This document shows positions 35,405 to 45,285 of a stretch of DNA of 64,000 nucleotides, in pieces. Origin of the DNA: Meiothermus cerbereus DSM 11376 (GTDB lineage Bacteria > Deinococcota > Deinococci > Deinococcales > Thermaceae); contig NZ_JHVI01000020.1 in assembly GCF_000620065.1 (NCBI RefSeq), positions 17,036 to 81,035 of the forward strand. The letters run 5' to 3'. A program made the position numbers and the translations under genes. The stretch's first letter is position 1. Each line of letters begins with the position of its first letter. The notes beneath the pieces were generated by a model. That model saw only the letters and a program-made list of their open reading frames with translations, was not told where the DNA came from and ran no database searches.

Positions 35405-38400
35405 CTAGGCCTTGCTCAGACCAAACTTGACGGCTCCTTCCTCGTCGGAAAGCTCGGTCACAAAGCCAACCGGCTCGCCCTGCTCCAGCGAGAGGGCCAG
35501 GGTTTCTTCCTGGAGTCTTCTGCCAAACCTCGCGAGCGAAAGGGCATACTTTCCATCGGCCAGGTAGGTCAGGTGAATGCGATCCGAGACATTCAGGCCC
35601 ATCTCTTTGCGGGCTTGTTGCACCAGTCGAATCAGGTCACGGCTAAGCCCCTCGAGCAAAAGCTCCTCATCAAGCCGAACCTCGAGCGCGGCCATGTAAC
35701 CCCCATCCTCCTGGGCTGCAAAACCTTCGGGCGAAAGGGCCTCGAGCAGCACCTCTGTGGGTTCCAGCACGATGCGCTCGCCCTCAATTTCCAGGCTCAG
35801 TCCTCGCCCGGCCTTGAGGGTTTGGGCCACCATCTGGCTGTCAAGCTCGGCCAGGGCCGCCCGGATGGCAGGAACCCGCTTACCGTATTTCTTGCCCAGC
35901 ACCGGCAGGTTGGGCAGCACCCGGTAGGTGAGCAGCTCTTCGCCCAGGCCCAGCACCTCGACCTGTTTTACGTTTAGCTCATCGGCAATTTCATCGGCGA
36001 AGTGGCGCAAACCGGCCAGCTCGGCTTCGCTGGGGGCTGTTACCAGCACCCTGGGTAGAGGAATGCGGGTTTTGATGCCGCTCGCAGCCCTGGCGCTGCG
36101 GGCCAGACCCACCACCTTGACCACAGCGCCCATCTGGGTAAGAAGGGCCTGATCAACCAGGCTGGGGTCGGCCTGGGGCCAGTCCGAGAGGTGCACCGAC
36201 TCGGCGGCCTGGGGCTGGACGGAGCGCACCAGATTTTGCCACAGGGCCTCGGCAATGAAAGGGGTGAACGGTGCGGCAAGCTGGCTGACTGTTACCAGGG
36301 CTTCCCACAGGCTGGCATAGGCCGATTCACGGTCGGTGGGGTTCTCGTTTTTCCAGAAGCGGCGGCGGTTGCGCCGCACATACCAGTTGGACAGCTCCTC
36401 CACAAACTGCTCGAGGGCCTTCCCGGCACCCCGGGCGTCGTAGGCGTCCAGGGCAAAAGTAACCTGCTCGATGAGCTGCTGCTGGCGGGCTACCAGCCAC
36501 CGATCCATTTCCGGGCGGTCCCGTACGGGGGGCCGCTGGTTTAGGTTGGGCTTGTCCAGGTTGGCGTACAGCACGAAGAAGCCATACACATTCCACAAGG
36601 TGCCTAGGAATCCCCGCTGAGCCTCCTGCACCAGCCGCTCCGAGAAGCGCTTTTGCTCGCCTGGTTCGGAGCCGGTAAACAAATACCAGCGCACCGCGTC
36701 GGCTCCGTACTTATCGAACATGGGCAGGGGCTCGACCACGTTGCCCTTGCTTTTGGACATCTTGTGGCCTTTTTCGTCCACCAGGTGCCCCAAGCAGATC
36801 ACGTTTTTGAAGCAGGGCTGGTTGTACAGCAGGGTAGAGATGGCGTGCAGCGAGTAGAACCAGCCGCGGGTCTGGTCGATGGCCTCGCAGATGTAATCGG
36901 CGGGAAAGTGCTTGCGCCACAGCTCGAAGTTTTTCTCAAAACCCGGCAACGGCTTGCCTTCTGGGTCTACCATCAGGTGCCACTGGGCATAGGGCATGGC
37001 CCCTGAGTCGAACCAGACGTCCAGCACCTCCGGTACCCGGCGGAAGGTTTTGCCGTTTTTAACAAAGGTAATTTCGTCCACGTAGGGCCGGTGCAGGTCG
37101 AGGTCGCTTAAGTCACGGCCCGCCAGCTCGGAAAGCTCCTGTACGCTGCCCACGCAGATGTACTCTGAGCCGTCCTCCGCGACCCAGAAAGGCAGCGGGG
37201 TACCCCAGTAGCGCTCCCGGCTGATGGCCCAGTCGACGTTATCCTTGAGCCAGTTGCCAAAGCGTCCGTACTTGATGTGTTCGGGGATCCAGTTGATTTT
37301 TTCGTTGTTGTCGTAAAGCGCCTGGCGGAAGTTAGAGGTTTTGATGTACCAGCTGGGCTTGGCGAAGTACAGGATGGGGTCGCCGGTGCGGTCGTGGAAG
37401 GGGTAGCGGTGGCGAATCTGCCCGGCATGGTACATGACCCCCCGCTCTTTCATGATGCGGATGAGGCCCTTATCGGCATCCTTAAAGAACTTGCCGCGCT
37501 CGTCGGTTACCTGCATGAGGCCGTATTCGTTGGTGCCAAAGAGTAGCGGGGTGCCATACTGACGGGCCAGCTCGAGGTCCTCTGCACCGTAGACCGGGGC
37601 CTCGTGGGCCACGCCCGAGCCGTCCTCGGCACTGACAAACTCGGCCAGCGCCACAAAGTGCATCACCGGCTTACCGTCGGGGCGCTTTTCCCCTTGCTGC
37701 TGCACCACTCCCAGCTCCACACACACCTCGGGGAAGGGAGGGGTGTACTCCCACCACTCCATGTCAGAGCCCTTGAGGTGTGCGACCACCTCGAGCTCCT
37801 CCTTATGCAGCTCCTTCAACCGCTCTAGGGCCTCACTGGCAAAAATCAGATAGCCCACCGAAGGCGACTTAACCACAGCGTAGTCCATCTGGGGGTTCAC
37901 TGCGGCCATGGTGTTGGAGGGCAGCGTCCAGGGGGTGGTCGTCCAGACCAGGATGGCCAGGCCCTCCAGATCCTCCAGCCGCACCCCCTGGGCCTGGAGC
38001 TTTTCCCGCACGGCCTGAGGGGTGGTTTCGAGCTTCAAAGGAAAACGCACGTACACGCTGGGGTCGTCTACTTCCCGGTAGCCGTCAGCAATTTCGTTTT
38101 GTGAGAGGGTGGTGGAGATGCGGGGTGAAAGCGGCACCACCTTGTAGTCCTGCACCACCATGCCCCTATCCCACATGCGCTTCAGGAGGTTCCACACCGA
38201 CTCGATGTAGCTGTTGTGGTAGGTCACATAGGCATTCTCGAGGTCTACCCACATGCCCATGCGCTCGGTAAAGTAGTTCCAGTCCTCGATGTTGGCAAAA
38301 ACCCACTCGCGGCACTGCCTGGTAAACTCGGCAATTTCCTCACTGTTTAGGGTTTTGCGCCCCAGCACACCCAGTTTTTTCTCCACGGCAATCTCTACCG

Positions 38401-38686
38401 GCAGGCCGTGGGTATCCCAGCCTCCCTTGCGGGTGACGTGATAGCCCTGCATGGTTTTGTAGCGAGGAAAGATGTCCTTAAAGCTGCGGGCCAGTACGTG
38501 GTGCATGGCCGGCTTGCCGTTGGCGGTTGGGGGGCCTTCGTAGAAAACAAACTCACCCCTGGGTGCAGCTTTGCGATCCGACTTGGCAAAAATTTGGTTT
38601 TCTCGCCAAAAAGCCAACACAGCCTCTTCCAGCTTGGGAAAATTAGTCTCGGTTACCTCTTGAAATGGTTTTTTTTCCTCCACCAT
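35405..38686 (-). CDS. ileS: Isoleucyl-tRNA synthetase
   Basis: 1093 residues, class Ia synthetase with an editing domain that removes Val-tRNA-Ile. The first signature reads GKPAMHHV in place of HIGH and the second is KMSKS at 642-646; GGWDTHGLPVEIAVEKKLGV and PWTLPSNTMAAVNP (editing site) are clear. Sequence style is the eukaryote-like type 2 form, as in Thermus IleRS. ATG at 38686 has AAAGGAA 8 nt upstream; earlier in-frame codons lie in the T-box leader. Expression is controlled by that leader. Confidence 0.96.
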   Translation of the reverse strand: MVEEKKPFQEVTETNFPKLEEAVLAFWRENQIFAKSDRKAAPRGEFVFYEGPPTANGKPAMHHVLARSFKDIFPRYKTMQGYHVTRKGGWDTHGLPVEIAVEKKLGVLGRKTLNSEEIAEFTRQCREWVFANIEDWNYFTERMGMWVDLENAYVTYHNSYIESVWNLLKRMWDRGMVVQDYKVVPLSPRISTTLSQNEIADGYREVDDPSVYVRFPLKLETTPQAVREKLQAQGVRLEDLEGLAILVWTTTPWTLPSNTMAAVNPQMDYAVVKSPSVGYLIFASEALERLKELHKEELEVVAHLKGSDMEWWEYTPPFPEVCVELGVVQQQGEKRPDGKPVMHFVALAEFVSAEDGSGVAHEAPVYGAEDLELARQYGTPLLFGTNEYGLMQVTDERGKFFKDADKGLIRIMKERGVMYHAGQIRHRYPFHDRTGDPILYFAKPSWYIKTSNFRQALYDNNEKINWIPEHIKYGRFGNWLKDNVDWAISRERYWGTPLPFWVAEDGSEYICVGSVQELSELAGRDLSDLDLHRPYVDEITFVKNGKTFRRVPEVLDVWFDSGAMPYAQWHLMVDPEGKPLPGFEKNFELWRKHFPADYICEAIDQTRGWFYSLHAISTLLYNQPCFKNVICLGHLVDEKGHKMSKSKGNVVEPLPMFDKYGADAVRWYLFTGSEPGEQKRFSERLVQEAQRGFLGTLWNVYGFFVLYANLDKPNLNQRPPVRDRPEMDRWLVARQQQLIEQVTFALDAYDARGAGKALEQFVEELSNWYVRRNRRRFWKNENPTDRESAYASLWEALVTVSQLAAPFTPFIAEALWQNLVRSVQPQAAESVHLSDWPQADPSLVDQALLTQMGAVVKVVGLARSARAASGIKTRIPLPRVLVTAPSEAELAGLRHFADEIADELNVKQVEVLGLGEELLTYRVLPNLPVLGKKYGKRVPAIRAALAELDSQMVAQTLKAGRGLSLEIEGERIVLEPTEVLLEALSPEGFAAQEDGGYMAALEVRLDEELLLEGLSRDLIRLVQQARKEMGLNVSDRIHLTYLADGKYALSLARFGRRLQEETLALSLEQGEPVGFVTELSDEEGAVKFGLSKA

Positions 38687-38721
38687 AATCGGTTCCTTTC
38701 TGAGGCAGCTAGGGGGTGGGC

Positions 38722-38763
38722 AAAAATAAAAACGCCCGACCCTGGGTTCCTCAGGTGCGGACG
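38722..38763 (-). terminator. Terminator of the ileS T-box
   Basis: CGTCCG pairs with CGGGCG and the inner ACC with GGT (38763-38733), followed by TTTTTATTTTT (38732-38722). It is mutually exclusive with the antiterminator, so this is a transcriptional T-box. Confidence 0.8.
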
Positions 38764-39001
38764 AGAAGCTCAGCTCGAGGTTTCCCGCGGTACCACCGCA
38801 CTTCCTGCGCGGATTCGCGCAGGCCCTCAAAACGCTATTACGGGCGCACCCGTTGGGGTCTACTAAAGCCCGCAGGCTCTTTCTTCCCAAAACGCCTGGG
38901 GTGATCCTCGGCTTTCAGGTTGCCGCCTGGCTCGCACCCTCCCAGGCTCGCTGGATGGTCTTTGAAAGCCTACCTGTCCCCAGCCCTTTACACCGGTTGA
39001 A
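38722..39001 (-). promoter_or_regulatory. T-box riboswitch upstream of ileS
   Basis: The leader contains the core T-box sequence CGGTGGTACCGCG (38798-38786), whose TGGT would pair with the uncharged tRNA 3' end. Stem I has the conserved GGTGCGAGCC loop segment and a specifier ATC (38905-38903), an Ile codon, in GAGGATCACC. GTGCGG in front of the T-box pairs with CCGCAC (antiterminator), and the same CCGCAC belongs to the terminator's 5' arm. A -10 TATAAC (39013-39008) places the transcript start near 39001. Uncharged tRNA-Ile should therefore switch ileS on. Confidence 0.88.
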
Positions 39002-39081
39002 GCCTGTGTTATAGTCCACTGCTGGCAACCGGCTAACCTGAATGGTAGCAAGCTGCTAACCCCGCGTCAACAACCAATCTC

Positions 39082-39111
39082 TTGTTTCTCATCGCTGGCT
39101 GGCGATATACT
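39082..39111 (+). promoter_or_regulatory. Promoter of the transaldolase gene
   Basis: TTGTTT (39082-39087), 18-bp spacer, TATACT (39106-39111); transcript start about 45 nt before the ATG. With the T-box and its promoter (38722-39013) this accounts for most of the 475-bp gap between ileS and the transaldolase. Confidence 0.6.
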
Positions 39112-39161
39112 CGCCTGGAAAATCCGTACAAATGTGACCAGTCGCGGGAAGGAGTTTCGCC

Positions 39162-39812
39162 ATGGATCTATACCTGGATACTGCTGAAATAGCTGAAATC
39201 AAAGAAATAGCGGCCTGGGGCGTGTTAGCGGGTGTTACCACCAACCCCTCTTTAGTTGCCCGCTCGGGACGTCCGCTCGAGCCCACCATCAAGGAAATCT
39301 GCCAAATTGTGCAGGGCCCGGTCTCCGCCGAGGTGGTTTCGACCACTGCGGCCGATATGGTGGCTGAGGGGCGTCGCCTGGCAGCTATTGACGAACACGT
39401 GGTGGTTAAGCTGCCCACCACCATCGAGGGCCTCAAGGCTTGCAAAATCCTCTCCGGCGAAGGTGTTCGCATCAACATGACCCTGGTTTTCTCGGCCAAC
39501 CAGGCCCTTTTGTGCGCCAAGGCCGGGGCCTGGTGTGTTTCGCCTTTCCTGGGCCGCATAGACGACATCTCCTGGGAAGGTATGGATTTGATTCGCGAGA
39601 TTGCCGAACTATTCCAGGTGCAAAACCTCAGTACCCGGATTCTGGCGGCTTCTATTCGTCACCCCCGGCATGTAACCCAGGCGGCCATGCTCGGGGCCGA
39701 CATCGCTACCATGCCCGCCAAGGTTTTTCAACAGCTGATCAAACACCCACTGACCGATGCAGGGCTGAAGGCCTTCCTGGAAGACTGGGCCAAAGCCAAC
39801 CCCAAGCTCTGA
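39162..39812 (+). CDS. tal: Transaldolase, small TalC/Fsa-type
   Basis: 216-residue class I aldolase; exchanges dihydroxyacetone units between sugar phosphates in the pentose phosphate pathway. Schiff-base Lys83 is in VVVKLPTT; MDLYLDTAEIAEIKEI and GVTTNPSLVA open the barrel; ILAASIRHPRHVTQAAMLGADI closes it. The short form includes both true transaldolases and fructose-6-phosphate aldolases, so the exact reaction is uncertain. It precedes rho by 41 bp and may be co-transcribed. Confidence 0.9.
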   Translation: MDLYLDTAEIAEIKEIAAWGVLAGVTTNPSLVARSGRPLEPTIKEICQIVQGPVSAEVVSTTAADMVAEGRRLAAIDEHVVVKLPTTIEGLKACKILSGEGVRINMTLVFSANQALLCAKAGAWCVSPFLGRIDDISWEGMDLIREIAELFQVQNLSTRILAASIRHPRHVTQAAMLGADIATMPAKVFQQLIKHPLTDAGLKAFLEDWAKANPKL

Positions 39813-39853
39813 GCAATCGGCAGCAACCATAAATCCATATCGGAGCGACAGAA

Positions 39854-41200
39854 ATGGCCAAATCAAGCACAAAAGACCCCAACGCCGAGACCCAGGTTAC
39901 CGTTACCCGCACGGGCAAGAAAATTCGCCGTAAGGCTGAAAGCAAGATGCCCCTGAGCTACCAGGAGCTTTCGAGCCGCATCCTGCCGGAGCTGCACCTA
40001 CTGGCTGCAGAGGCGGGCATTCCCAACTACAAGAAGCTTTCCAAGGACGAGCTGGTGATGCTCTTGCTCTCACAGGAAGCCACCGAGGAAGGCCTGGTCA
40101 TTGCCAAGGGATACCTGGAGATTAGCCAGGATGGCTATGGCTTTTTGCAGGAAGACCTCTACAGCATGGACTCCCGCACCGCGATTGTTTCGGCTGGCCT
40201 GATCAAGCAGTACCAGCTTCGCACCGGCGACTATGTGGTAGGCAAAGCCCGGGTAGCCCGTGAAAACGAACGTTACGGCACGCTTTTGAAGGTAGAAGCC
40301 GTCAACAACCTCGACCCTGAGGCGGCCGCCAAGCGTCCGAAGTTCGACGACCTGATTCCGCAGTTTCCCGACCGACAGATAATCCTCGAGACCACCGGGG
40401 AGGAGTCCTCCAACCGTGTCATCGACCTGCTGGCCCCCATTGGCCGGGGGCAGCGTGGACTGATTGTAGCCCCACCCAAAGCCGGTAAGACCACCCTGCT
40501 GAAGAAAGTGGCTCGAGCCGTGCTCAGAAACGAGCCGGACATCAAGGTTATCGTGCTTCTTATTGACGAGCGCCCCGAAGAGGTTACCGACTTCCGCGAA
40601 TCGGTGGAAGGGGCCGAGGTAATTGCCTCCACCTTTGACGAGCCGCCACAAAACCACATTCGGGTGGCCGAGTTTGTTCACGAGCGCAGCCGCCGGATTG
40701 TGGAAGAGGGTGGCCACGTGCTCATCTTGCTGGATTCGATTACCCGTCTGGCCCGGGCCAACAACCTGGTAACTCCACCCACCGGGCGTACCCTATCGGG
40801 TGGTCTTGACTCGGCGGCCCTGCATTTCCCCAAGCGCTTTTTGGGTGCGGCCCGCAACATCCGGGGTGGGGGTTCGCTGACCATCCTGGCTACGGCCCTG
40901 GTCGAAACCGGTAGCCGCATGGATGACGTTATTTTTGAAGAGTTCAAAGGCACCGGCAACATGGAACTCCACCTCTCGCGTCGTCTGGAGGAGCGCCGCA
41001 TCTTCCCGGCCATTGACATCCTGAAGTCGGGGACTCGGCGGGAAGAGCTGTTGCTGGGCGAAGAGGTGATTCAGAAAATGTGGTTGTTGCGTAAGGTTCT
41101 GGCCGATATGGATCCTGCCGAGGCCATGGAGATGCTGCTTGCGCGCTTATCGCGTACCAAGACCAACAAAGAGTTCCTTGCAACATTGGGGGGAAAGTAG
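39854..41200 (+). CDS. rho: Transcription termination factor Rho
   Basis: 448-residue hexameric RNA helicase. A basic N-terminal tail (residues 1-32) leads into the Rho N-domain ([23 protein letters not shown]), the RNA-binding cold-shock-like fold ([14 protein letters not shown]), Walker [14 protein letters not shown], Walker [16 protein letters not shown] and the Q/R loops ([20 protein letters not shown]). Complete and of normal length. Possible autoregulation is not evident. Confidence 0.96.
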   Translation: MAKSSTKDPNAETQVTVTRTGKKIRRKAESKMPLSYQELSSRILPELHLLAAEAGIPNYKKLSKDELVMLLLSQEATEEGLVIAKGYLEISQDGYGFLQEDLYSMDSRTAIVSAGLIKQYQLRTGDYVVGKARVARENERYGTLLKVEAVNNLDPEAAAKRPKFDDLIPQFPDRQIILETTGEESSNRVIDLLAPIGRGQRGLIVAPPKAGKTTLLKKVARAVLRNEPDIKVIVLLIDERPEEVTDFRESVEGAEVIASTFDEPPQNHIRVAEFVHERSRRIVEEGGHVLILLDSITRLARANNLVTPPTGRTLSGGLDSAALHFPKRFLGAARNIRGGGSLTILATALVETGSRMDDVIFEEFKGTGNMELHLSRRLEERRIFPAIDILKSGTRREELLLGEEVIQKMWLLRKVLADMDPAEAMEMLLARLSRTKTNKEFLATLGGK

Positions 41201-41328
41201 GTATACTTCCCCCGGAAGTCATGGGGAACTCAGGTTGCTTTTTTGGATAGTCAACCTGAAGTTCTGCTAAAGGAGCTGCTGCTTTCTGGTAACTCCTCTG
41301 TAGAGAAGCGCAGTTTTGGAGGTTGACT

Positions 41329-42537
41329 TTGGCAATAAGCGAACTCTTGAGCAGTGTGCTGGCGACGGGGGTGCTCGGTTTTCCACTGGGAATAGCCCAG
41401 CCCAACCTGCCTGGAACCGAAATAGAAGTGGATACGCCTGCCCGTAAAGGCTGGGTGATCTACACCGTGCGTCCAGGCGACACCCTGAGTCAGATTGCCA
41501 GCCGATACCGGGTAGATGCCAGGGCCATCATGTACAGCAGCGGCCTCGAGGGTACTTCGCTGCGTCCTGGGCAGGTGCTCCGAATCCCCCTGGTCGAAGA
41601 GTCCAGCGACGAAAGCCGGTTGCCCCCTGGCGTTCGCGCCTATGTTGTGCGCCGGGGCGATACCGTGCAGTCGGTCGCCAGGCGCTTCAATCTGACCGTG
41701 CTGGGGCTGGTTTCGGCCAACCCGGGCCTGCAAAGCCTGGATCGGCTCGAGGTGGGCTCCACCCTGTATATCCCGACTGCCGAGCCTGGCTTGCTGCTTC
41801 GACTCAAACCTGGAGAAACCATTCAGGATGTGGCCCAGCGCTTTGGCCTCTCGGTTACCGAAGTGGCCAAGGCCAACGGACTAGACTCACCCACCGATGT
41901 GCGGGCCGGCGATCTGGTTCTTTTGCCTGGGGTGCAGGCTAAAACCACCTACCAGCGCCTGTTGCAAATCCAGGAGACTGAACGCAAAGCCCGCGAAGAG
42001 GAAGCCCGCCGTCTGGCCGAGGAACGACGCAAACAGGAAGAGGCTCGCCAGCAGCGGCTGGCCGAGCAGCGCCGTTTGCAACAGCAGTCCCGTGCTCGTT
42101 TGCAGCAGCAAGCACAAAGCCAGCCCCGCCTGCGCCGAGCCAATGCCGTGGTTGCGGCAGCCGGGTACCGCTGGCCGCTGTCGAACTTTACCATTACCAC
42201 CCACTTTGGCCGCCGGGGGGTGTTTCAGCGGTTTCACACCGGCATCGATCTGGCAGCCCCTGTGGGTACCCCTATTTATGCGGCCAGGGCAGGGCAGGTG
42301 GACACTGCCGGCTGGAGCCGCTACGGCTATGGCCTGCACGTGGTAATAGACCATGGTGGGGCTCAGGAGACCCTCTACGCCCACATGTCGCGTATTGCGG
42401 TTCGTCCTGGACAGTGGGTGGACAGGGGTGAGCTAATCGGCTATGTGGGATCGACAGGCTGGAGCACAGGCCCGCACCTGCACTTCGAGGTGCGGGTGGG
42501 GGGCGCTGTGCGTAACCCAATGGCTTATCTACCTTAA
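41329..42537 (+). CDS. Secreted peptidoglycan peptidase: three LysM, coiled coil, M23
   Basis: 402 residues. After a signal-like N-terminus, three LysM modules (YTVRPGDTLSQIASRY, YVVRRGDTVQSVARRF, and the divergent LRLKPGETIQDVAQRFG), then a Gln/Arg/Glu-rich coiled coil (residues about 205-265) and an M23 LytM-type domain. Zn ligands: the His and Asp of FHTGIDLAA and the last His of GPHLHFEV. It cuts or remodels peptidoglycan, or acts as a NlpD/EnvC-like activator. TTG at 41329 is preferred because GGAGG ends 6 nt before it and abuts the TTG at 41323. The 128-bp gap after rho contains nested hairpins (such as 41245-41270 CAGGTTG/CAACCTG) with a T-run inside. Confidence 0.9.
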   Translation: MAISELLSSVLATGVLGFPLGIAQPNLPGTEIEVDTPARKGWVIYTVRPGDTLSQIASRYRVDARAIMYSSGLEGTSLRPGQVLRIPLVEESSDESRLPPGVRAYVVRRGDTVQSVARRFNLTVLGLVSANPGLQSLDRLEVGSTLYIPTAEPGLLLRLKPGETIQDVAQRFGLSVTEVAKANGLDSPTDVRAGDLVLLPGVQAKTTYQRLLQIQETERKAREEEARRLAEERRKQEEARQQRLAEQRRLQQQSRARLQQQAQSQPRLRRANAVVAAAGYRWPLSNFTITTHFGRRGVFQRFHTGIDLAAPVGTPIYAARAGQVDTAGWSRYGYGLHVVIDHGGAQETLYAHMSRIAVRPGQWVDRGELIGYVGSTGWSTGPHLHFEVRVGGAVRNPMAYLP

Positions 42538-42725
42538 CCCTCGCCGGGTGGTTTCAGCGCTGTCTTTGGCTTGAATAATGCACTTGTTTTTTCCCGGCCA
42601 GCCTGGCGCGAAAAGTGGCTAGATGGGCTTCCAGCCTTTAGCAAGAACAGCCAGAGCCGGGTTTGTATAAGGCAAAGCGATGGCCTATAACCGAATCGGT
42701 GAGAAAACCGTAAACTAGTAGCGAC

Positions 42726-43352
42726 ATGTTTTTCTTCGAGCTTCTTGGTAACGACCCCCTGGCCTATCTGGTTGCATTTGCCGCAGCCGCTTTTGGCCTG
42801 GTTGTACACAACCTGTTTCAAGCCTACCTAGCGGACCGCTACAAGGATGGTGACCCCAGACGCTATGGTTTTTTGACTGTGGAACCTAAGGTGCACCTCG
42901 ATGGCCTGGGCCTGATTTTCCTGGCCCTAATAGGCTTTGGGTTTCCGCGCCTGGTTCCCTGGCGCCTTTTTGGCGCAAAGGGGGCCCAGACTGCCTTGAT
43001 GGGGCCGCTGGGCTTTTTTGTGGCTGCTTTTTTCTACATCCTGTTGGGTAGAATTTTGGACAACCTGGGGCCGGCCACCTCGAGCATCGCACTGGGCTTG
43101 CAGGTTGCGGGCTCCTTGATGATTAGCCACGCTGCGGTGTTCTTGTTTCCTGTGCCCCCACTGGACGGAGCGCGGGTGGTGTATGCGATTGGTAGCCCAG
43201 AGGCAAGACGCTTTATGGATCAGCTACAAAGCTATGGTTTTTTGGGCTTCTTCGTGATTTTTCTGATATTGAACCTGAGCGGTATACTGCCAGCCATTCG
43301 TGCTGGCCTGAGCGGGTTGCTAAATAGCCTGTTTGCTGCGATTGGACTGTAA
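42726..43352 (+). CDS. M50-like membrane protein lacking the catalytic motif
   Basis: 208 residues with about six membrane segments and the site-2-protease fold. The metal-binding HEXXH is replaced: the aligned segment is GLVVHNLFQAYL, with His kept but Glu missing. The second motif is conserved in form (FLFPVPPLDGARVVY, compare NxxPxPPLDG). It is therefore probably inactive and may act as a partner or substrate adaptor for the next gene, which starts directly after its stop. TAAACT ends 9 nt before the ATG, so the mRNA is nearly leaderless. Confidence 0.75.
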   Translation: MFFFELLGNDPLAYLVAFAAAAFGLVVHNLFQAYLADRYKDGDPRRYGFLTVEPKVHLDGLGLIFLALIGFGFPRLVPWRLFGAKGAQTALMGPLGFFVAAFFYILLGRILDNLGPATSSIALGLQVAGSLMISHAAVFLFPVPPLDGARVVYAIGSPEARRFMDQLQSYGFLGFFVIFLILNLSGILPAIRAGLSGLLNSLFAAIGL

Positions 43353-44006
43353 ATGGGCCTCCTGCCGCTGTTGCAAAGCGACCCACTGGCTTTTGGGCTG
43401 GTGGTAGCGATTTTGCTGCTGTCGCTGGCCTTGCATGAATGGGGCCATGCGATTACTGCGCTTTGGATGGGTGATTCGACCGCCAAAGAGCAGGGCCGTG
43501 TAACGCTCAATCCATTCAAACATCTTGACCTTTTGGGTTCAGCCATGATCTTACTGGTGGGCTTTGGCTGGGCCAGGCCGGTGCCGATCTACCCACCCAA
43601 TTTCCGACACTACCGGTTAGGGCTTTTTGTGGTCTCTATAGCCGGGATAGTGATCAACCTTTTAATCGCCACATTTCTCGCACTGGTGTTGCGCTGGATG
43701 CTTGCTTCGGGCTATTTGGAAAATCCCAGCGGCTTTGTGCTGGTGCTGGCCCAGGCTGCAGCGATAGCCGCAAGCATTAACCTGACCCTGGCTGTTTTCA
43801 ATTTACTGCCCATTCCACCCCTGGATGGCTCTAAAATTGTACAGAGTTTTCTACCTTTGCGCTGGCACCCTTATATTTGGCGCCTGGAAGCTAACCCAAC
43901 CTATGCAATAGTAGCTATGCTACTGTTGCTTACTGTGCTCCGACAACCATTAAGCAGTTTTCTTGCTCTGGTGCGGACACGGTTTTTTGATGGTTTTGGC
44001 CTGTGA
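43353..44006 (+). CDS. Site-2 protease family membrane metallopeptidase (M50)
   Basis: 217-residue intramembrane zinc protease with six likely helices. The HEWGH motif (LALHEWGHAITAL, residues 28-32) and NLLPIPPLDGSKIV (the third ligand Asp) are intact. No PDZ domain, so it belongs to the small rhomboid-like minimal M50 group seen in many bacteria and archaea. Substrate unknown. Its ATG starts immediately after the TAA of the degenerate paralogue, so the two are coupled and probably work together. Confidence 0.88.
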   Translation: MGLLPLLQSDPLAFGLVVAILLLSLALHEWGHAITALWMGDSTAKEQGRVTLNPFKHLDLLGSAMILLVGFGWARPVPIYPPNFRHYRLGLFVVSIAGIVINLLIATFLALVLRWMLASGYLENPSGFVLVLAQAAAIAASINLTLAVFNLLPIPPLDGSKIVQSFLPLRWHPYIWRLEANPTYAIVAMLLLLTVLRQPLSSFLALVRTRFFDGFGL

Positions 44007-44124
44007 TGTGAGCGAGGCCAAAGCCAATAGGATGCGTACTACGCTTAGGTACAGTAAGCAGCGCTCATCGGATTTGCGTGGGGCTGGTGAGGGCTTTCGG
44101 GAATCTTGCCACGCAATGAAATTT

Positions 44125-44148
44125 GGCAGGGCTGTTTATTGCCCTGCC
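44125..44148 (+). terminator. Hairpin after the M50 pair
   Basis: GGCAGGGC / GCCCTGCC with an 8-nt loop, then GGGTCTTGTT. The tail is weakly U-rich, so termination strength is uncertain. It sits in the 406-bp gap between M50 and sucD; the rest is the repeat at 44159-44285 and, on both sides, sequence where I see nothing else. Confidence 0.55.
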
Positions 44149-44158
44149 GGGTCTTGTT

Positions 44159-44285
44159 ATACCAGATTCGGTTAGTTCGTCACCGAACGGTGACGAACTA
44201 ACCCGACCGAAGGGAGTGCTCTAGGATTCAAAAAGATAGCCCCTTGATGTTTTTTGTTTGAAGAGTATCTTTTTGAATCCGGTAT
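44159..44285 (-). repeat. Dispersed palindromic repeat, copy 3 (127 bp)
   Basis: Full-length member in reverse orientation, with ends ATACCAGATTC and GAATCCGGTAT. Apart from the loop of hairpin 1 (second subtype, as in copy 2) it matches copies 1 and 5 nearly base for base. It lies between convergent genes, the M50 pair and sucD. Confidence 0.92.
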
Positions 44286-44412
44286 TATACGAAATGTCTT
44301 TGGCTTGTTCTTTTTTTGCTGGAGCCGCCACCTGAATGCTATGCTAAGAGCTGTACTTGCATCTGGTTGGTTTTGACCTGCCCTAAACAGAAAGCTTCAG
44401 GTGAGGTTCATA

Positions 44413-45285
44413 TTAGCCCAGTTTGGCCCGCACGAGCTCCACGATTTCGTCTATGGTGTCGGCCACGGGTATACCGGCATCGGCAAAGGCTGCCAGCTTA
44501 CTCTCGGGCGTGCCTACATTACCCATGATGATGGCTCCGGCATGGCCCATCTTTTTGCCCTTGGGAGCACTACGTCCACCGATAAAGCCCACCACCGGTT
44601 TGCGCATGTGCGCCTTGACGTAGGCGGCAGCATCTTCTTCGTCTGAACCGCCAATCTCACCACAAAGCACCACGGCGTGGGTCTCTGGGTCTTCGTTGAA
44701 CAGGGGCAACAGGTCTTTGAAGGTGGTGCCGATGATGGGGTCACCTCCAATGCCGATGCAGGTCGAGATGCCGTAACCCGCGTCCGAAAGGGCTTTGGCG
44801 GTTTCGTAAGTTACCGTGCCCGAGCGGGAGATCAGGCCCACCCGGCCCTTCTTGAATACGCTGGCGGGCATAATACCCAGCTTGCACTCTTCTGGGGTGA
44901 TCAGGCCGGGGCAGTTGCCCCCAATCAGGCGAATATTGTCCATCGCCTTGATTTCGGCCACGGCTTTTACCATATCCATGGTTGGAATGCCTTCGGTAAT
45001 CAGTACCACCAGGGGTACCCCGGCCTGGGCGGCCTCGAGGGCCGCATCGGCAGCGGCTGGAGCGGGCACGAAAATGATGGAAGCATCAACGCGGTGGCGG
45101 CCAACGGCTTCCTTGACGGTATCGTAGACTGGCACGCCCAGCATGGTCTGGCCCCCTTTGCCGGGGGTTACGCCGGCGACTACTTTGGTGCCGGCTTTCA
45201 TCATGGCTTCGGTGTGGAAGGCCCCTTCACGTCCAGTAATGCCCTGAACGATGACCTGAGTGTCTTTGTTAACTAGAATGCTCAC
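44413..45285 (-). CDS. sucD: Succinyl-CoA synthetase alpha subunit
   Basis: 290 residues; binds CoA and carries the phosphorylated histidine of the TCA enzyme that makes ATP/GTP from succinyl-CoA. CoA loop [26 protein letters not shown] and the active His248 in [10 protein letters not shown] are present. The ATG overlaps the sucC stop by 4 bp. Normal length. Confidence 0.96.
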   Translation of the reverse strand: MSILVNKDTQVIVQGITGREGAFHTEAMMKAGTKVVAGVTPGKGGQTMLGVPVYDTVKEAVGRHRVDASIIFVPAPAAADAALEAAQAGVPLVVLITEGIPTMDMVKAVAEIKAMDNIRLIGGNCPGLITPEECKLGIMPASVFKKGRVGLISRSGTVTYETAKALSDAGYGISTCIGIGGDPIIGTTFKDLLPLFNEDPETHAVVLCGEIGGSDEEDAAAYVKAHMRKPVVGFIGGRSAPKGKKMGHAGAIIMGNVGTPESKLAAFADAGIPVADTIDEIVELVRAKLG

